In this document: positions 6,055-13,076 of the stretch, piece by piece
Position numbering within the stretch: the first letter of the stretch is position 1
Layout: every line of letters begins with the position of its first letter
Virus record (IMG/VR): IMGVR_UViG_3300025652_000300
Coordinates: 1-31,942 of that record
Strand: one strand, 5' to 3'
DNA: 31,942 nucleotides
Origin: a virus
Translations under genes and position numbers: made by a program
Notes under the pieces: generated by a model
What the model was told of the DNA's origin: nothing
The model's database searches: none
Seen by the model: only the letters and a program-made list of their open reading frames with translations

Positions 6055-6867
6055 ATGGCTGGTACAGCAGTAGCAGATAAGAAGCAAACTGCCCCCGCCG
6101 AGATCTTTGCCGATATGGCAGAGTTCGCTGGTGAGGGTATGGATTCAATCGGCACCGAGGATATGCAGATTCCGTTCTTGCGGATTCTCCAGCCTCTGTC
6201 GCCAGAGGTGCAGAAGGGTGACGCCAAGTTCATCAAGGGCGCATCCGCAGGTGACCTGTTCAACACTGTTACCCAGCAGGTCTGGGACGGCGAGGACGGC
6301 GTTGTCCTGATCCCGTGTGGGTACACCGTCAAGTATCTCGAGTTCGGCCTGCGTGAGGCTGGTGGCGGCTTCTTCGGCGAGTTGGATCCCAACTCCCCGG
6401 ACGTAAAGAACACCACCCGCAACGGTACGTCAGAGATCCTGCCATCGGGTAATGAGCTTGTCCGCTCGGCACAGCACCTCGTGCTGATCGTCGATACCAA
6501 GACCGGCCAGACGCAGCAGGCGATCTGTGACATGAAGAAGACACAGTTGAAGGTGTCCCGTCGCTGGAATACGCAGATGCGTATGGTGCAGTACGAAGGT
6601 CCGAACGGACTGTTCAACCCGCCGATGTGGGGCACCGCCTGGAAGATGACTGTGATCTCGGAGAGCAATGACAAGGGGACGTGGTACAACTACGGCGTAT
6701 CTCGTGTTGAGCCGACCGAAGTTCCGAGTTCCGCGTTTCACGCTGCGAAAGAATTCTTCCAGTCTTTCCGGTCCGGTGACGTACAGACACAGGCTGGAAC
6801 ACAAGACGAGATGAACAAGCAGTCAAAGGCTGCATCCAGCAACGCGGACGACGATATCCCATTCTAG
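6055..6867 (+). CDS. Single-stranded-DNA-binding-like protein with acidic DDDIPF tip (270 aa)
   Basis: The ATG at 6055 follows AAGGGG. The N-terminal and central regions have many aromatic and beta-type residues (Tyr-Thr-Val-Lys-Tyr-Leu-Glu-Phe, Trp-Lys-Met-Thr-Val-Ile-Ser, Trp-Tyr-Asn-Tyr-Gly-Val), as expected for an OB-like sheet, but I cannot map a standard OB fold. The last 40 residues are polar and disordered and end exactly in Asp-Asp-Asp-Ile-Pro-Phe, the tip by which bacterial SSB recruits partner enzymes. Location just before primase, helicase and polymerase supports an SSB role at the fork. The call rests on this tail and on context, not on a seen DNA-binding motif. Confidence 0.7.
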   Translation: MAGTAVADKKQTAPAEIFADMAEFAGEGMDSIGTEDMQIPFLRILQPLSPEVQKGDAKFIKGASAGDLFNTVTQQVWDGEDGVVLIPCGYTVKYLEFGLREAGGGFFGELDPNSPDVKNTTRNGTSEILPSGNELVRSAQHLVLIVDTKTGQTQQAICDMKKTQLKVSRRWNTQMRMVQYEGPNGLFNPPMWGTAWKMTVISESNDKGTWYNYGVSRVEPTEVPSSAFHAAKEFFQSFRSGDVQTQAGTQDEMNKQSKAASSNADDDIPF

Positions 6868-6990
6868 TCCACCGGGACTTTCACCGTGGTACAGGGGGCT
6901 GCGGAAAGATCAACAGGTCCGGTGGGTGTGCTTCTCCGCACATAGATATTGCTTGTTGATCACCCCCTGCCTTTTTTTATGGGGGCAGGT
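6868..6990 (+). ncRNA. Candidate structured, pseudoknotted leader RNA before the primase gene
   Basis: A 123-base gap in an arm where genes otherwise overlap. On paper it folds compactly: stem A 6892-6898/6963-6969 (CAGGGGG/CCCCCTG); stem B 6908-6918/6951-6961 (11 pairs, two of them G-U); hairpin C 6926-6931/6938-6943; and a perfect 7-bp pseudoknot D 6869-6875/6919-6925 (CCACCGG/CCGGTGG). Strands of B, D and C abut without spare bases. Seven T follow at 6972-6978. The CCCCCTGCC strand can alternatively pair with the GGGGGCAGG ribosome binding site at 6981-6989. I do not recognise a known riboswitch or ribozyme class. Pairings are seen; folding and function are inference. Confidence 0.5.
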
Positions 6991-8520
6991 ATGAACCTAG
7001 CAGAACGGTTCATGGCTGCGTTTGAAGGATTCAGCGCAGCACATGGACAGACACAAATATCAGAAGAACGTCGAGCCGGTAAGCAGAAGGCCAAGTCCTT
7101 TATCGTACGTCAGCCGCTCACGCTCGAGCTTATCGAAGGGCATCTTGCCGGCGACAAGGGTGTTGGCTCGATCCCGATTAAAGAAAACAACAAGTGCTCC
7201 TTCGGAGCACTCGACATCGATCAGTATCCGCTCGACCTTGCAGCGATAGACAAGAGGCTACAAGACAATGACATTCCCGCTGTGGTCTGCCGTTCGAAAT
7301 CAGGTGGCGCACATATCTTCTTCTTTTTCACAGAGGAGATCGGTGCTGGCGAGTTCCGTGACAAGGCGGGTGAGATCAGTGCCTTTCTTGGCTACGGTGG
7401 TTGCGAAGTGTTTCCAAAGCAGGAGCAGCTTCTGGTCGAGCGTGGTGATGTTGGTAACTTTATCAACCTTCCGTACTTTGATTCGGAACAAACGCTCCGT
7501 TACGCAGTTAAGGAAGATGGCGATGAGGCGGAGATCGAGGAGTTCCTAGAGCTTGTCGAAGCGCGGCGGTGTACTCCAGAGGCTTTCGTTACACTGTCTC
7601 TTGGGCGCAGTCTCGACGAGTTCATGGAATACCCACCGTGTATGCAGAGTATGTTCTCTGACGGCGTGCCGGAAGGGACGCGGAACATCGTGATGTTCGG
7701 CACGGCTATCGCCTGTAAAAAGGAGCAGCCGGAGAACTGGAAGTCTCGACTCGAAGAGATCAACATCGCGCACGTTCAGCCTCCGCTGCCGGCGTCAGAG
7801 ATCGTCATCATTCAGCAGCAGCACGAGAAGAAAGAGTACGGCTACCTGTGCCAACAGGAGCCGTTCAAGTCACGCTGCAACAAAGCTCTATGTAAAACAA
7901 AGCAGTTTGGTATCGGTGGGGGTAGTGCCTCCGCTGACATCACTGGCCTGTGCGTGGTCAAGTCGGAGCCTCCGGTCTGGTTCTGCGACGTTGACGGCAA
8001 GCGCGTGGAGTTGATTACCGAGGAGCTACAGACACCGCAGAAGTTTCAGAAGGCATGTATGGAACAGATCCACCTAATGCCACCGATGATGAAGCTGGGT
8101 GACTGGCAGGCTATGGTCACGGTACTGATGTCCGACATGAGCGAGATCGAGGTGCCGGAGGAACTGACATACAAGGGTCAGTTCATGGACTTCCTCGAAG
8201 AGTTCTGCACCGGCAGGGTTCAAGCTGCGAGTCCCGAGGAACTAGCACTGGGCAAGCCGTGGACCGATGACGGACTGACCTACTTCCGTATCGAGTCTTT
8301 GATCAAGTACCTGCGGAACAACCGCTTCGACACTTATAGCCGTGGTCAGATACAGGAGCGCCTGAAGGAACTGAATCCAGATGCGAAGGCATCTGGGGCG
8401 AAGAGCTTTAAGGGTTCTGATGGTCAGTGGAAAAAGATCCGCGTCTGGCACATACCTGCCTTCAATCCCGAGGTCGAAGCTCCGGACATCGACATACAAG
8501 GAGAGGAGGTTCCGTTCTGA
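6991..8520 (+). CDS. Archaeo-eukaryotic-type primase with PriL-like Cys region (509 aa)
   Basis: Synthesises primers for the phage polymerase. The ATG at 6991 has a G-rich site (GGGGGCAGG) just upstream; an in-frame ATG at 6979 has none. The catalytic domain shows motif I Leu-Asp-Ile-Asp (Asp75 and Asp77), motif II Ser-Gly-Gly-Ala-His108, and a following Glu-Val-Phe-Pro strand for motif III. Further on are Pro-Pro-Cys217, an Arg-Asn at 231-232, and Cys287, Cys296 and Cys301, which fit the four-Cys iron-sulphur region known from primase large subunits; thus small- and large-subunit functions appear fused. No helicase domain is present. The C-terminus ends in Gly-Glu-Glu-Val-Pro-Phe, resembling the SSB tip. 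The 5' leader is structured. The stop overlaps the next start (TGATG). Confidence 0.85.
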   Translation: MNLAERFMAAFEGFSAAHGQTQISEERRAGKQKAKSFIVRQPLTLELIEGHLAGDKGVGSIPIKENNKCSFGALDIDQYPLDLAAIDKRLQDNDIPAVVCRSKSGGAHIFFFFTEEIGAGEFRDKAGEISAFLGYGGCEVFPKQEQLLVERGDVGNFINLPYFDSEQTLRYAVKEDGDEAEIEEFLELVEARRCTPEAFVTLSLGRSLDEFMEYPPCMQSMFSDGVPEGTRNIVMFGTAIACKKEQPENWKSRLEEINIAHVQPPLPASEIVIIQQQHEKKEYGYLCQQEPFKSRCNKALCKTKQFGIGGGSASADITGLCVVKSEPPVWFCDVDGKRVELITEELQTPQKFQKACMEQIHLMPPMMKLGDWQAMVTVLMSDMSEIEVPEELTYKGQFMDFLEEFCTGRVQAASPEELALGKPWTDDGLTYFRIESLIKYLRNNRFDTYSRGQIQERLKELNPDAKASGAKSFKGSDGQWKKIRVWHIPAFNPEVEAPDIDIQGEEVPF

Positions 8521-8702
8521 TGGGGTATCTAGCTTACTTTTTATGCGACATCTGCGGGCACAAGTGGGAGACCTATTATGCCCGGCTCAAGTCAGTTGAA
8601 CGTGGGGATGTTTGTGAGAACTGCCTTAATCGTCCCCCGTACCGGGAACACTATTCGGGCTGCGTTGCAGAACCCTACTCCTATGAGGAGGATAAGTCCT
8701 GA
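8520..8702 (+). CDS. Mini zinc-ribbon protein (60 aa)
   Basis: The ATG at 8520 overlaps the primase stop (TGATG), with GAGAGGAGG at 8501-8509. The protein begins with a hydrophobic strand, then Cys-Asp-Ile-Cys-Gly-His-Lys-Trp and, 20 residues on, Cys-Glu-Asn-Cys, giving a classical zinc ribbon. A further Cys lies near residue 50. Placement between primase and helicase, with overlaps on both sides, suggests a replication accessory factor. Confidence 0.7.
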   Translation: MGYLAYFLCDICGHKWETYYARLKSVERGDVCENCLNRPPYREHYSGCVAEPYSYEEDKS

Positions 8703-10213
8703 TGGAAAAGGCAATCTTTGGCCCACCGGGCACAGGCAAGACAACCACCCTCCTCAACATCGTGGACGAGGCGCTGCAAGGCGGCATGGATCCGACACGG
8801 ATTGCGTTTGTTTCGTTTAGCCGCAAGGCAGCAGACGAGGCACTGGCTCGTGCAAAAGAGAAGTTCGGCTACGACGAGAAGCAGCTTGTCTGGTTCCGCA
8901 CCCTGCACTCGATGGCGTTTCGGTATCTGGGACTGACGACAACAGACGTGATGAAGGGCGCTGACTACAACGACCTTGGCAAGGCGCTCGGACTCGAGTT
9001 CCGGTCACACGCTGCACTGAAGATGGAAGACGGTCCGATGTTTGTTACTGGTGTCGGTGGAGATGCGTACATCAACATCATCAGCAAGGCACGGGCAGCA
9101 GAGATCCCTGCCGAGAAAGAATACGACATGTCTGCCCACTGGAGCATGAGCAGGCAGCAACTGCGTCTGGTTGAGAGTGCGCTGGCACGATACAAGGACG
9201 TGCACGACAAGGTGGACTTCGTCGATATGATCGAGCAGTTCATCCTCGGCGGCGAAGGCCCGAACCTCGACCTGCTGATTGTGGACGAGGCGCAAGACCT
9301 GACACCGTTGCAGTGGCGCATGATCCGAGAGGTTCTAGTTCCACGGTCCAAGGTCGTCTATTACGCGGGCGACGATGACCAGTGCATCTATTCGTGGATG
9401 GGTGTGGATGTGAAGGACTTCATGAACGCATCTGAGAACGTCACCGTTCTGGACAGATCGTACCGTCTCCCCAAGCCGATCTACGATGTGGCTCAGAGCA
9501 TCATCCGTCGTGTAGCAGTGCGACAAGATAAAAGCTGGGATCCGAACGATCACGCTGGCACCGTCAAGTTCCATCATGATATCATGAACGTGGACCTGCG
9601 AACTGGCGAGTGGCTTATCCTTGGCCGTACGAATCACATCGTTAACAAAATCGCCTCTGACCTCAAGGACCAAGGCTTCGTGTTTTGGCGTGAGGGTTCG
9701 GGTTGGTCCATCTCCCCGAAAACTCTGAACGCGCTGGAGGTATGGATCCGATTATGCAGAGGCGAAAAATTTACCCCAATGGAAATGAAGACTTTTGGCT
9801 CGTACTTGAGGAAGGAAGTTATCAACCGCCAGGGGAAAAAACGCTTCAACAATTTAGACCCAGAGATCGCTTACTCTCTCGACGAACTTGTCGAGAACTG
9901 CAACATGCTCGTATCGCGCGAGATGCACTGGACCAAAGTGCTGCGGGCGTCGGAGAAGGAGGCACTGTACATAGCCTCCATCCGGAGGAGCGGCGAGAGG
10001 ATTCTGGGGGATGCGAAGCCGAGGATCCGTCTCTCGACGATTCACAAAGCAAAAGGTGGCGAGGCGGATAACGTCCTCCTCCTCACCGAAACCACAAAGA
10101 CCTGTGAGAAGAACGATCCGGACGACGAGGCACGGGTGTTTTATGTCGGCGCCACTCGCGCCCGGCAGAACCTGCACGTCGTTGAATCCGGCAAAGTGAG
10201 GTATGCAATATGA
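8702..10213 (+). CDS. UvrD/Rep-like superfamily 1 DNA helicase (503 aa)
   Basis: An ATP-driven 3'-5' type helicase by family. Motifs in order: Walker A Gly-Pro-Pro-Gly-Thr-Gly-Lys13-Thr, motif Ia Val-Ser-Phe-Ser-Arg-Lys-Ala-Ala near 37-44, motif Ib Thr-Leu-His-Ser near 67-70, motif II Asp-Glu-Ala-Gln-Asp at 195-199, motif III Gly-Asp-Asp-Asp-Gln-Cys-Ile-Tyr from 223, motif IV Tyr-Arg-Leu-Pro at 254-257, motif V His-Lys-Ala-Lys-Gly-Gly-Glu and motif VI Val-Gly-Ala-Thr-Arg-Ala-Arg. At 503 residues it is shorter than cellular UvrD (about 720), implying reduced 1B/2B subdomains, as usual for phage versions. The start overlaps the previous stop (TGATG). It is probably the replicative or recombination helicase acting with PolA. 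Confidence 0.93.
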   Translation: MEKAIFGPPGTGKTTTLLNIVDEALQGGMDPTRIAFVSFSRKAADEALARAKEKFGYDEKQLVWFRTLHSMAFRYLGLTTTDVMKGADYNDLGKALGLEFRSHAALKMEDGPMFVTGVGGDAYINIISKARAAEIPAEKEYDMSAHWSMSRQQLRLVESALARYKDVHDKVDFVDMIEQFILGGEGPNLDLLIVDEAQDLTPLQWRMIREVLVPRSKVVYYAGDDDQCIYSWMGVDVKDFMNASENVTVLDRSYRLPKPIYDVAQSIIRRVAVRQDKSWDPNDHAGTVKFHHDIMNVDLRTGEWLILGRTNHIVNKIASDLKDQGFVFWREGSGWSISPKTLNALEVWIRLCRGEKFTPMEMKTFGSYLRKEVINRQGKKRFNNLDPEIAYSLDELVENCNMLVSREMHWTKVLRASEKEALYIASIRRSGERILGDAKPRIRLSTIHKAKGGEADNVLLLTETTKTCEKNDPDDEARVFYVGATRARQNLHVVESGKVRYAI

Positions 10214-10506
10214 AGAACAGAGAAGACTTCCTGCGTGAAGCAGAAGAACTAATCAACGGTCCGAGGGCCGAGGACTACGGTCCGGCGCTGTTGAACCACG
10301 AGCGGATTGCCACGATCTGGAGCGTCCTGCTTCGTTCCAAGTTACTGGACAAGATCACGCCGACAGAGGTGACGGCTATGATGATCGGCCTGAAGCTGGC
10401 CCGACTTGCCGAGGACATGCACAAGGACGATTCGTGGGTAGACATCATCGGCTACGCAGCACTCGGAGGAGAGATTTCGTACGATGGCAAAGACACACCA
10501 GTTTGA
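10210..10506 (+). CDS. DUF6378-like phage protein (98 aa)
   Basis: The start overlaps the helicase stop (ATGA). The sequence follows a pattern common in phages: Asn-Gly-Pro-Arg-Ala-Glu-Asp-Tyr-Gly near the N-terminus, an Ile-Trp helix, Thr-Ala-Met-Met-Ile-Gly-Leu-Lys-Leu-Ala-Arg, and Asp-Asp-Ser-Trp-Val-Asp-Ile-Ile-Gly-Tyr near the C-terminus. I believe this is the DUF6378 family, from memory. It is all-helical with acidic clusters that might hold a metal, so an NTP-pyrophosphatase-like role is conceivable, but no function is established here. The 3' end overlaps the polymerase start by 23 bases. Confidence 0.8.
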   Translation: MKNREDFLREAEELINGPRAEDYGPALLNHERIATIWSVLLRSKLLDKITPTEVTAMMIGLKLARLAEDMHKDDSWVDIIGYAALGGEISYDGKDTPV

Positions 10507-12397
10507 CATATTCGATGCGGAAGAACTCAAGCGCGTAGCAGCGTCAGGGGTTGAGGGCACGTGGTCACCGCCATCGAGCTTCCCTGACCTGACGAGATTT
10601 GACCGCATCGCTATTGACCTCGAGACTCGAGACCCGAACCTGATAAGGCTCGGCCCCGGTTGGTGCCGCGACGACGGCTACGTCATCGGCTACGCTGTCG
10701 CGGCTGGGGATTTTGTGGGGTATTATCCCGTACGTCATGAAGGCGGTGGGAATATCTCGGAGAAGAAGGTCGTCAACTGGCTGCAAAAACAGTTAGCCAC
10801 GCCGCACATCGACAAGATTATGCACAATGCGCTGTACGATCTGGGCTGGCTGCGCTGGGCCGGCATCGAAGTACAAGGACGGGTGATCGACACGATGGTA
10901 GCGGCGCCTCTGCTCGACGAGAACCGCCGGTACTACAACCTGAACAGCCTGGCTCGTGACTATCTGAGCGAGTTCAAGAATGAAAGGCTGCTGCGTCAGG
11001 CGGCAGAGGTGTTCGGTGTAGACCCCAAGTCTGGCATGTGGCAACTGCCCAGTCAGTTTGTAGGCCCGTACGCGGAGCAGGATGCTGCGGTTACTTTGCG
11101 CCTGTGGGATCGACTGGAACAGGAATTGCGTGACGACGAGTGCACCGGCATATTTGAACTGGAGTCGTCACTTACTCCGCTGCTGCTGGACATGAAACAG
11201 ACTGGCGTCCGTGTTGATATTGACCGCGCCGAGCAGGTGAAGAAGGAACTGAAGTCTCGCGAGAACGTACTACTTAAAGAAATAAAGGCAGAGACCGGCG
11301 TCCTTGTGGAGCCATGGGTTGCCACATCGATAGCAAAGGCGTTCGACGCGCTTGGGCTGACGTACGAAAGGACAGAGAAGTCTAATGCTCCCGCCTTTAC
11401 AAAAGCATTTCTTGCGAATCACGAGCATCCTGTCGCGCAGAAGGTCGTACGCCTTCGCGAGTTTAACAAAGCCAACACGACATTTATTGAAACCATTCTT
11501 GAACATTCGCATAACGGTCGTATCCATTGTGATTTTCACCCTCTTCGTTCAGATGAAGGGGGCACAGTTACCGGACGATTTTCTTCGTCCAACCCGAATC
11601 TCCAGCAAATCCCGGCGCGTGACCCAGAAATAAAGAAGATGATTCGTGGCCTCTTTATACCAGAAGAGGGGCACAAGTGGGGATCTTTCGATTACGCCTC
11701 GCAAGAGCCAAGGTGGCTGGCCCACTATTGCGCGTCCCTGAAGGATCCGCATCCGATGATCGCCGAGGTTGTCGAGGAGTATCGCGGGGGCAGTGCCGAC
11801 TTCCACCAGAAGGTAGCGGACCTTGCGGGGATCAGCCGCAAGGAAGCCAAGACCGTGAATCTCGGGATCATGTATGGCATGGGCAAGAAGAAGCTGGCCG
11901 GTGTCATGGACATCGAGGTGGACGAGGCGACCGAACTGCTGGGCAAGTACCACGACAAGGTGCCGTTCGTGAAAGGCATGGCAGATCTTGCCATGCGTCA
12001 GGCAGAGAAGAACGGATTCATTCGCACTGCTCTGGGACGCAAGTGCCGGTTCAATATGTGGGAGCCAAAGATGTTCGGATACCACAAGCCTCTCCCACTT
12101 GAAGAAGCTGCCAAGGAATATGGCGGTCGTGGGGCAATCAGGCCGGCCTTCACATACAAGGCACTGAACAAGCTGATCCAAGGTTCGAGTGCCGACCAGA
12201 CCAAGAAGGCCATGGCCGTGTGCTATTCAGAAGGATTCACACCAATCCTGACGGTGCATGACGAATTGTGTTTTAACGTGAACTCTGATGAACAGGCTGC
12301 GCGGATCAGTGAAATAATGTCAACTTGCGTGAAGGGGCTGAAGGTTCCCTTCGATGTGGACACCGAGCTTGGCGACAACTGGGGAGAAGTCGGATGA
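10484..12397 (+). CDS. polA: Family-A DNA polymerase with 3'-5' exonuclease (637 aa)
   Basis: The phage replicative polymerase. The start ATG at 10484 has GGAGGAGAG upstream. The exonuclease domain shows Asp45-Leu-Glu47, His-Asn-Ala-Leu-Tyr-Asp119 and Tyr196-x3-Asp200, all proofreading residues present. The polymerase domain shows the Thr-Gly-Arg-Phe-Ser-Ser-Ser-Asn-Pro-Asn-Leu-Gln-Gln-Ile-Pro signature (363-377), motif A with Asp403 and Glu408 in the variant DYASQEPR, motif B with Lys456 and Tyr464, and motif C His592-Asp593-Glu594. There is no 5' nuclease domain. The residue matching E. coli Phe762 is Leu460. The stop overlaps the next start (ATGA). Confidence 0.96.
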   Translation: MAKTHQFDIFDAEELKRVAASGVEGTWSPPSSFPDLTRFDRIAIDLETRDPNLIRLGPGWCRDDGYVIGYAVAAGDFVGYYPVRHEGGGNISEKKVVNWLQKQLATPHIDKIMHNALYDLGWLRWAGIEVQGRVIDTMVAAPLLDENRRYYNLNSLARDYLSEFKNERLLRQAAEVFGVDPKSGMWQLPSQFVGPYAEQDAAVTLRLWDRLEQELRDDECTGIFELESSLTPLLLDMKQTGVRVDIDRAEQVKKELKSRENVLLKEIKAETGVLVEPWVATSIAKAFDALGLTYERTEKSNAPAFTKAFLANHEHPVAQKVVRLREFNKANTTFIETILEHSHNGRIHCDFHPLRSDEGGTVTGRFSSSNPNLQQIPARDPEIKKMIRGLFIPEEGHKWGSFDYASQEPRWLAHYCASLKDPHPMIAEVVEEYRGGSADFHQKVADLAGISRKEAKTVNLGIMYGMGKKKLAGVMDIEVDEATELLGKYHDKVPFVKGMADLAMRQAEKNGFIRTALGRKCRFNMWEPKMFGYHKPLPLEEAAKEYGGRGAIRPAFTYKALNKLIQGSSADQTKKAMAVCYSEGFTPILTVHDELCFNVNSDEQAARISEIMSTCVKGLKVPFDVDTELGDNWGEVG

Positions 12398-12582
12398 ACA
12401 TTAAGTGCTTTGGCTGCGGCGGTGATGTGATCTGGGGCGGGGACCATGATGTCGAAGACGATGAGGAGTATTTTATCGTATCGAATCTACACTGCACCGA
12501 CTGCGGTATATTCTACCTTATGTATCACCCAACGCCGCCATCCGATGAGACAGACGAGACGCCCGATTCGGGGTCTGTTTAG
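12394..12582 (+). CDS. Mini zinc-ribbon protein (62 aa)
   Basis: The ATG at 12394 overlaps the polymerase stop and uses GGGGAGAAG as ribosome binding site. Cys-Phe-Gly-Cys-Gly-Gly and Cys-Thr-Asp-Cys-Gly lie about 25 residues apart around an acidic stretch, a normal zinc-ribbon layout. The C-terminal tail is Pro/Ser/Thr/Asp-rich and its last 65 bases overlap, in the opposite direction, the 3' end of the lysozyme gene. It is the last gene of the left arm. Confidence 0.65.
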   Translation: MNIKCFGCGGDVIWGGDHDVEDDEEYFIVSNLHCTDCGIFYLMYHPTPPSDETDETPDSGSV

Positions 12583-12967
12583 CCCACTTCGAGTCCAACA
12601 TCTGACGGCTGGCCTCGCGCCAGTCCCTAGAATCGACCGCCGCCTTCATTTTTTTGAAGCCGGTTAGCCGAGGACGGCCTAGTTGGAAGCACATGTTCGC
12701 AATGATCAATTGTGCCTCTTCTGGCAAGTCGTTGAAATCACTGTACAATAATTCGCAATCTCGTACAGTTCGTTGCACATCGTCGTGGAATAGGTCATCG
12801 ACGTGCTCCTGAGAGACCTCTGAGCCTACTTCGAAGCCGTAAAGCTCGTCATCTTCGGTGATTAGGTGCCCAATTCCGACGGTGGGGTAGCCGAGATGGT
12901 CCAAATAGATCTCGAGCTTGCATCCTTCGTCGGCGGCTAGTTCAATCTGTAGCTGTTCCAAGTTCAT
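12518..12967 (-). CDS. T4-type lysozyme (glycoside hydrolase 24), endolysin
   Basis: Cleaves the glycan strands of peptidoglycan for host lysis. The catalytic arrangement of T4 lysozyme is visible: Glu14, Asp23 and Thr29, within Asp-Glu-Gly-x-Lys-Leu-x-x-Tyr and Thr-Val-Gly-Ile-Gly-His. At 149 residues it is close to the 164 of T4 lysozyme. A Phe-Gln-Leu-Gly motif near 92-97 and a Lys-Met-Lys-Ala-Ala segment match the C-terminal lobe. No signal peptide or signal-anchor is seen, so a holin would be required; none is obvious nearby. The start at 12967 has CGAGGA just upstream. The 3' end overlaps the convergent zinc-ribbon gene. Confidence 0.9.
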   Translation of the reverse strand: MNLEQLQIELAADEGCKLEIYLDHLGYPTVGIGHLITEDDELYGFEVGSEVSQEHVDDLFHDDVQRTVRDCELLYSDFNDLPEEAQLIIANMCFQLGRPRLTGFKKMKAAVDSRDWREASRQMLDSKWAKQTPNRASRLSHRMAALGDT

Positions 12968-12977
12968 GGGATCCTCG

Positions 12978-13076
12978 TTACATACAAAGGTCTTCGTATC
13001 GGGTGGTGTACTGTCGGTGCTGACTCAGGTCAACGACGTGAACAGGGCGCAATAGGTTACGCAGCCAGCGAATCAT
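12978..13076 (-). CDS. Possible small gene between ejection protein and lysozyme (32 aa)
   Basis: The ATG overlaps the stop of the 1308-residue gene as TGATG, and the frame runs 32 codons to a TAA ten bases before the lysozyme start, filling the gap almost exactly. The peptide starts with a basic amphipathic stretch (Ile-Arg-Trp-Leu-Arg-Asn-Leu-Leu-Arg) and then becomes polar. It has no membrane segment long enough for a holin. Coupled start and perfect fit argue for a gene; the short length and lack of recognisable relatives argue for caution. Confidence 0.45.
   Translation of the reverse strand: MIRWLRNLLRPVHVVDLSQHRQYTTRYEDLCM

Noticed and set aside
5940-6689. 249-codon open frame on the minus strand
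   Set aside because: Lies antisense to the SSB-like gene; rich in Cys, Ser and Pro as expected of a shadow; no ribosome binding site noted.
6868-6990. HDV-like self-cleaving ribozyme in the primase leader
   Set aside because: The 7-bp crossing helix is suggestive, but the P3 hairpin between the expected strands and a catalytic C in the joining segment are missing.
12645-12665. CTTCATTTTTTTGAAG as a terminator between the converging arms
   Set aside because: Only five base pairs around a T-rich loop, no following T-run on either strand outside the loop, and it is inside the lysozyme coding sequence.
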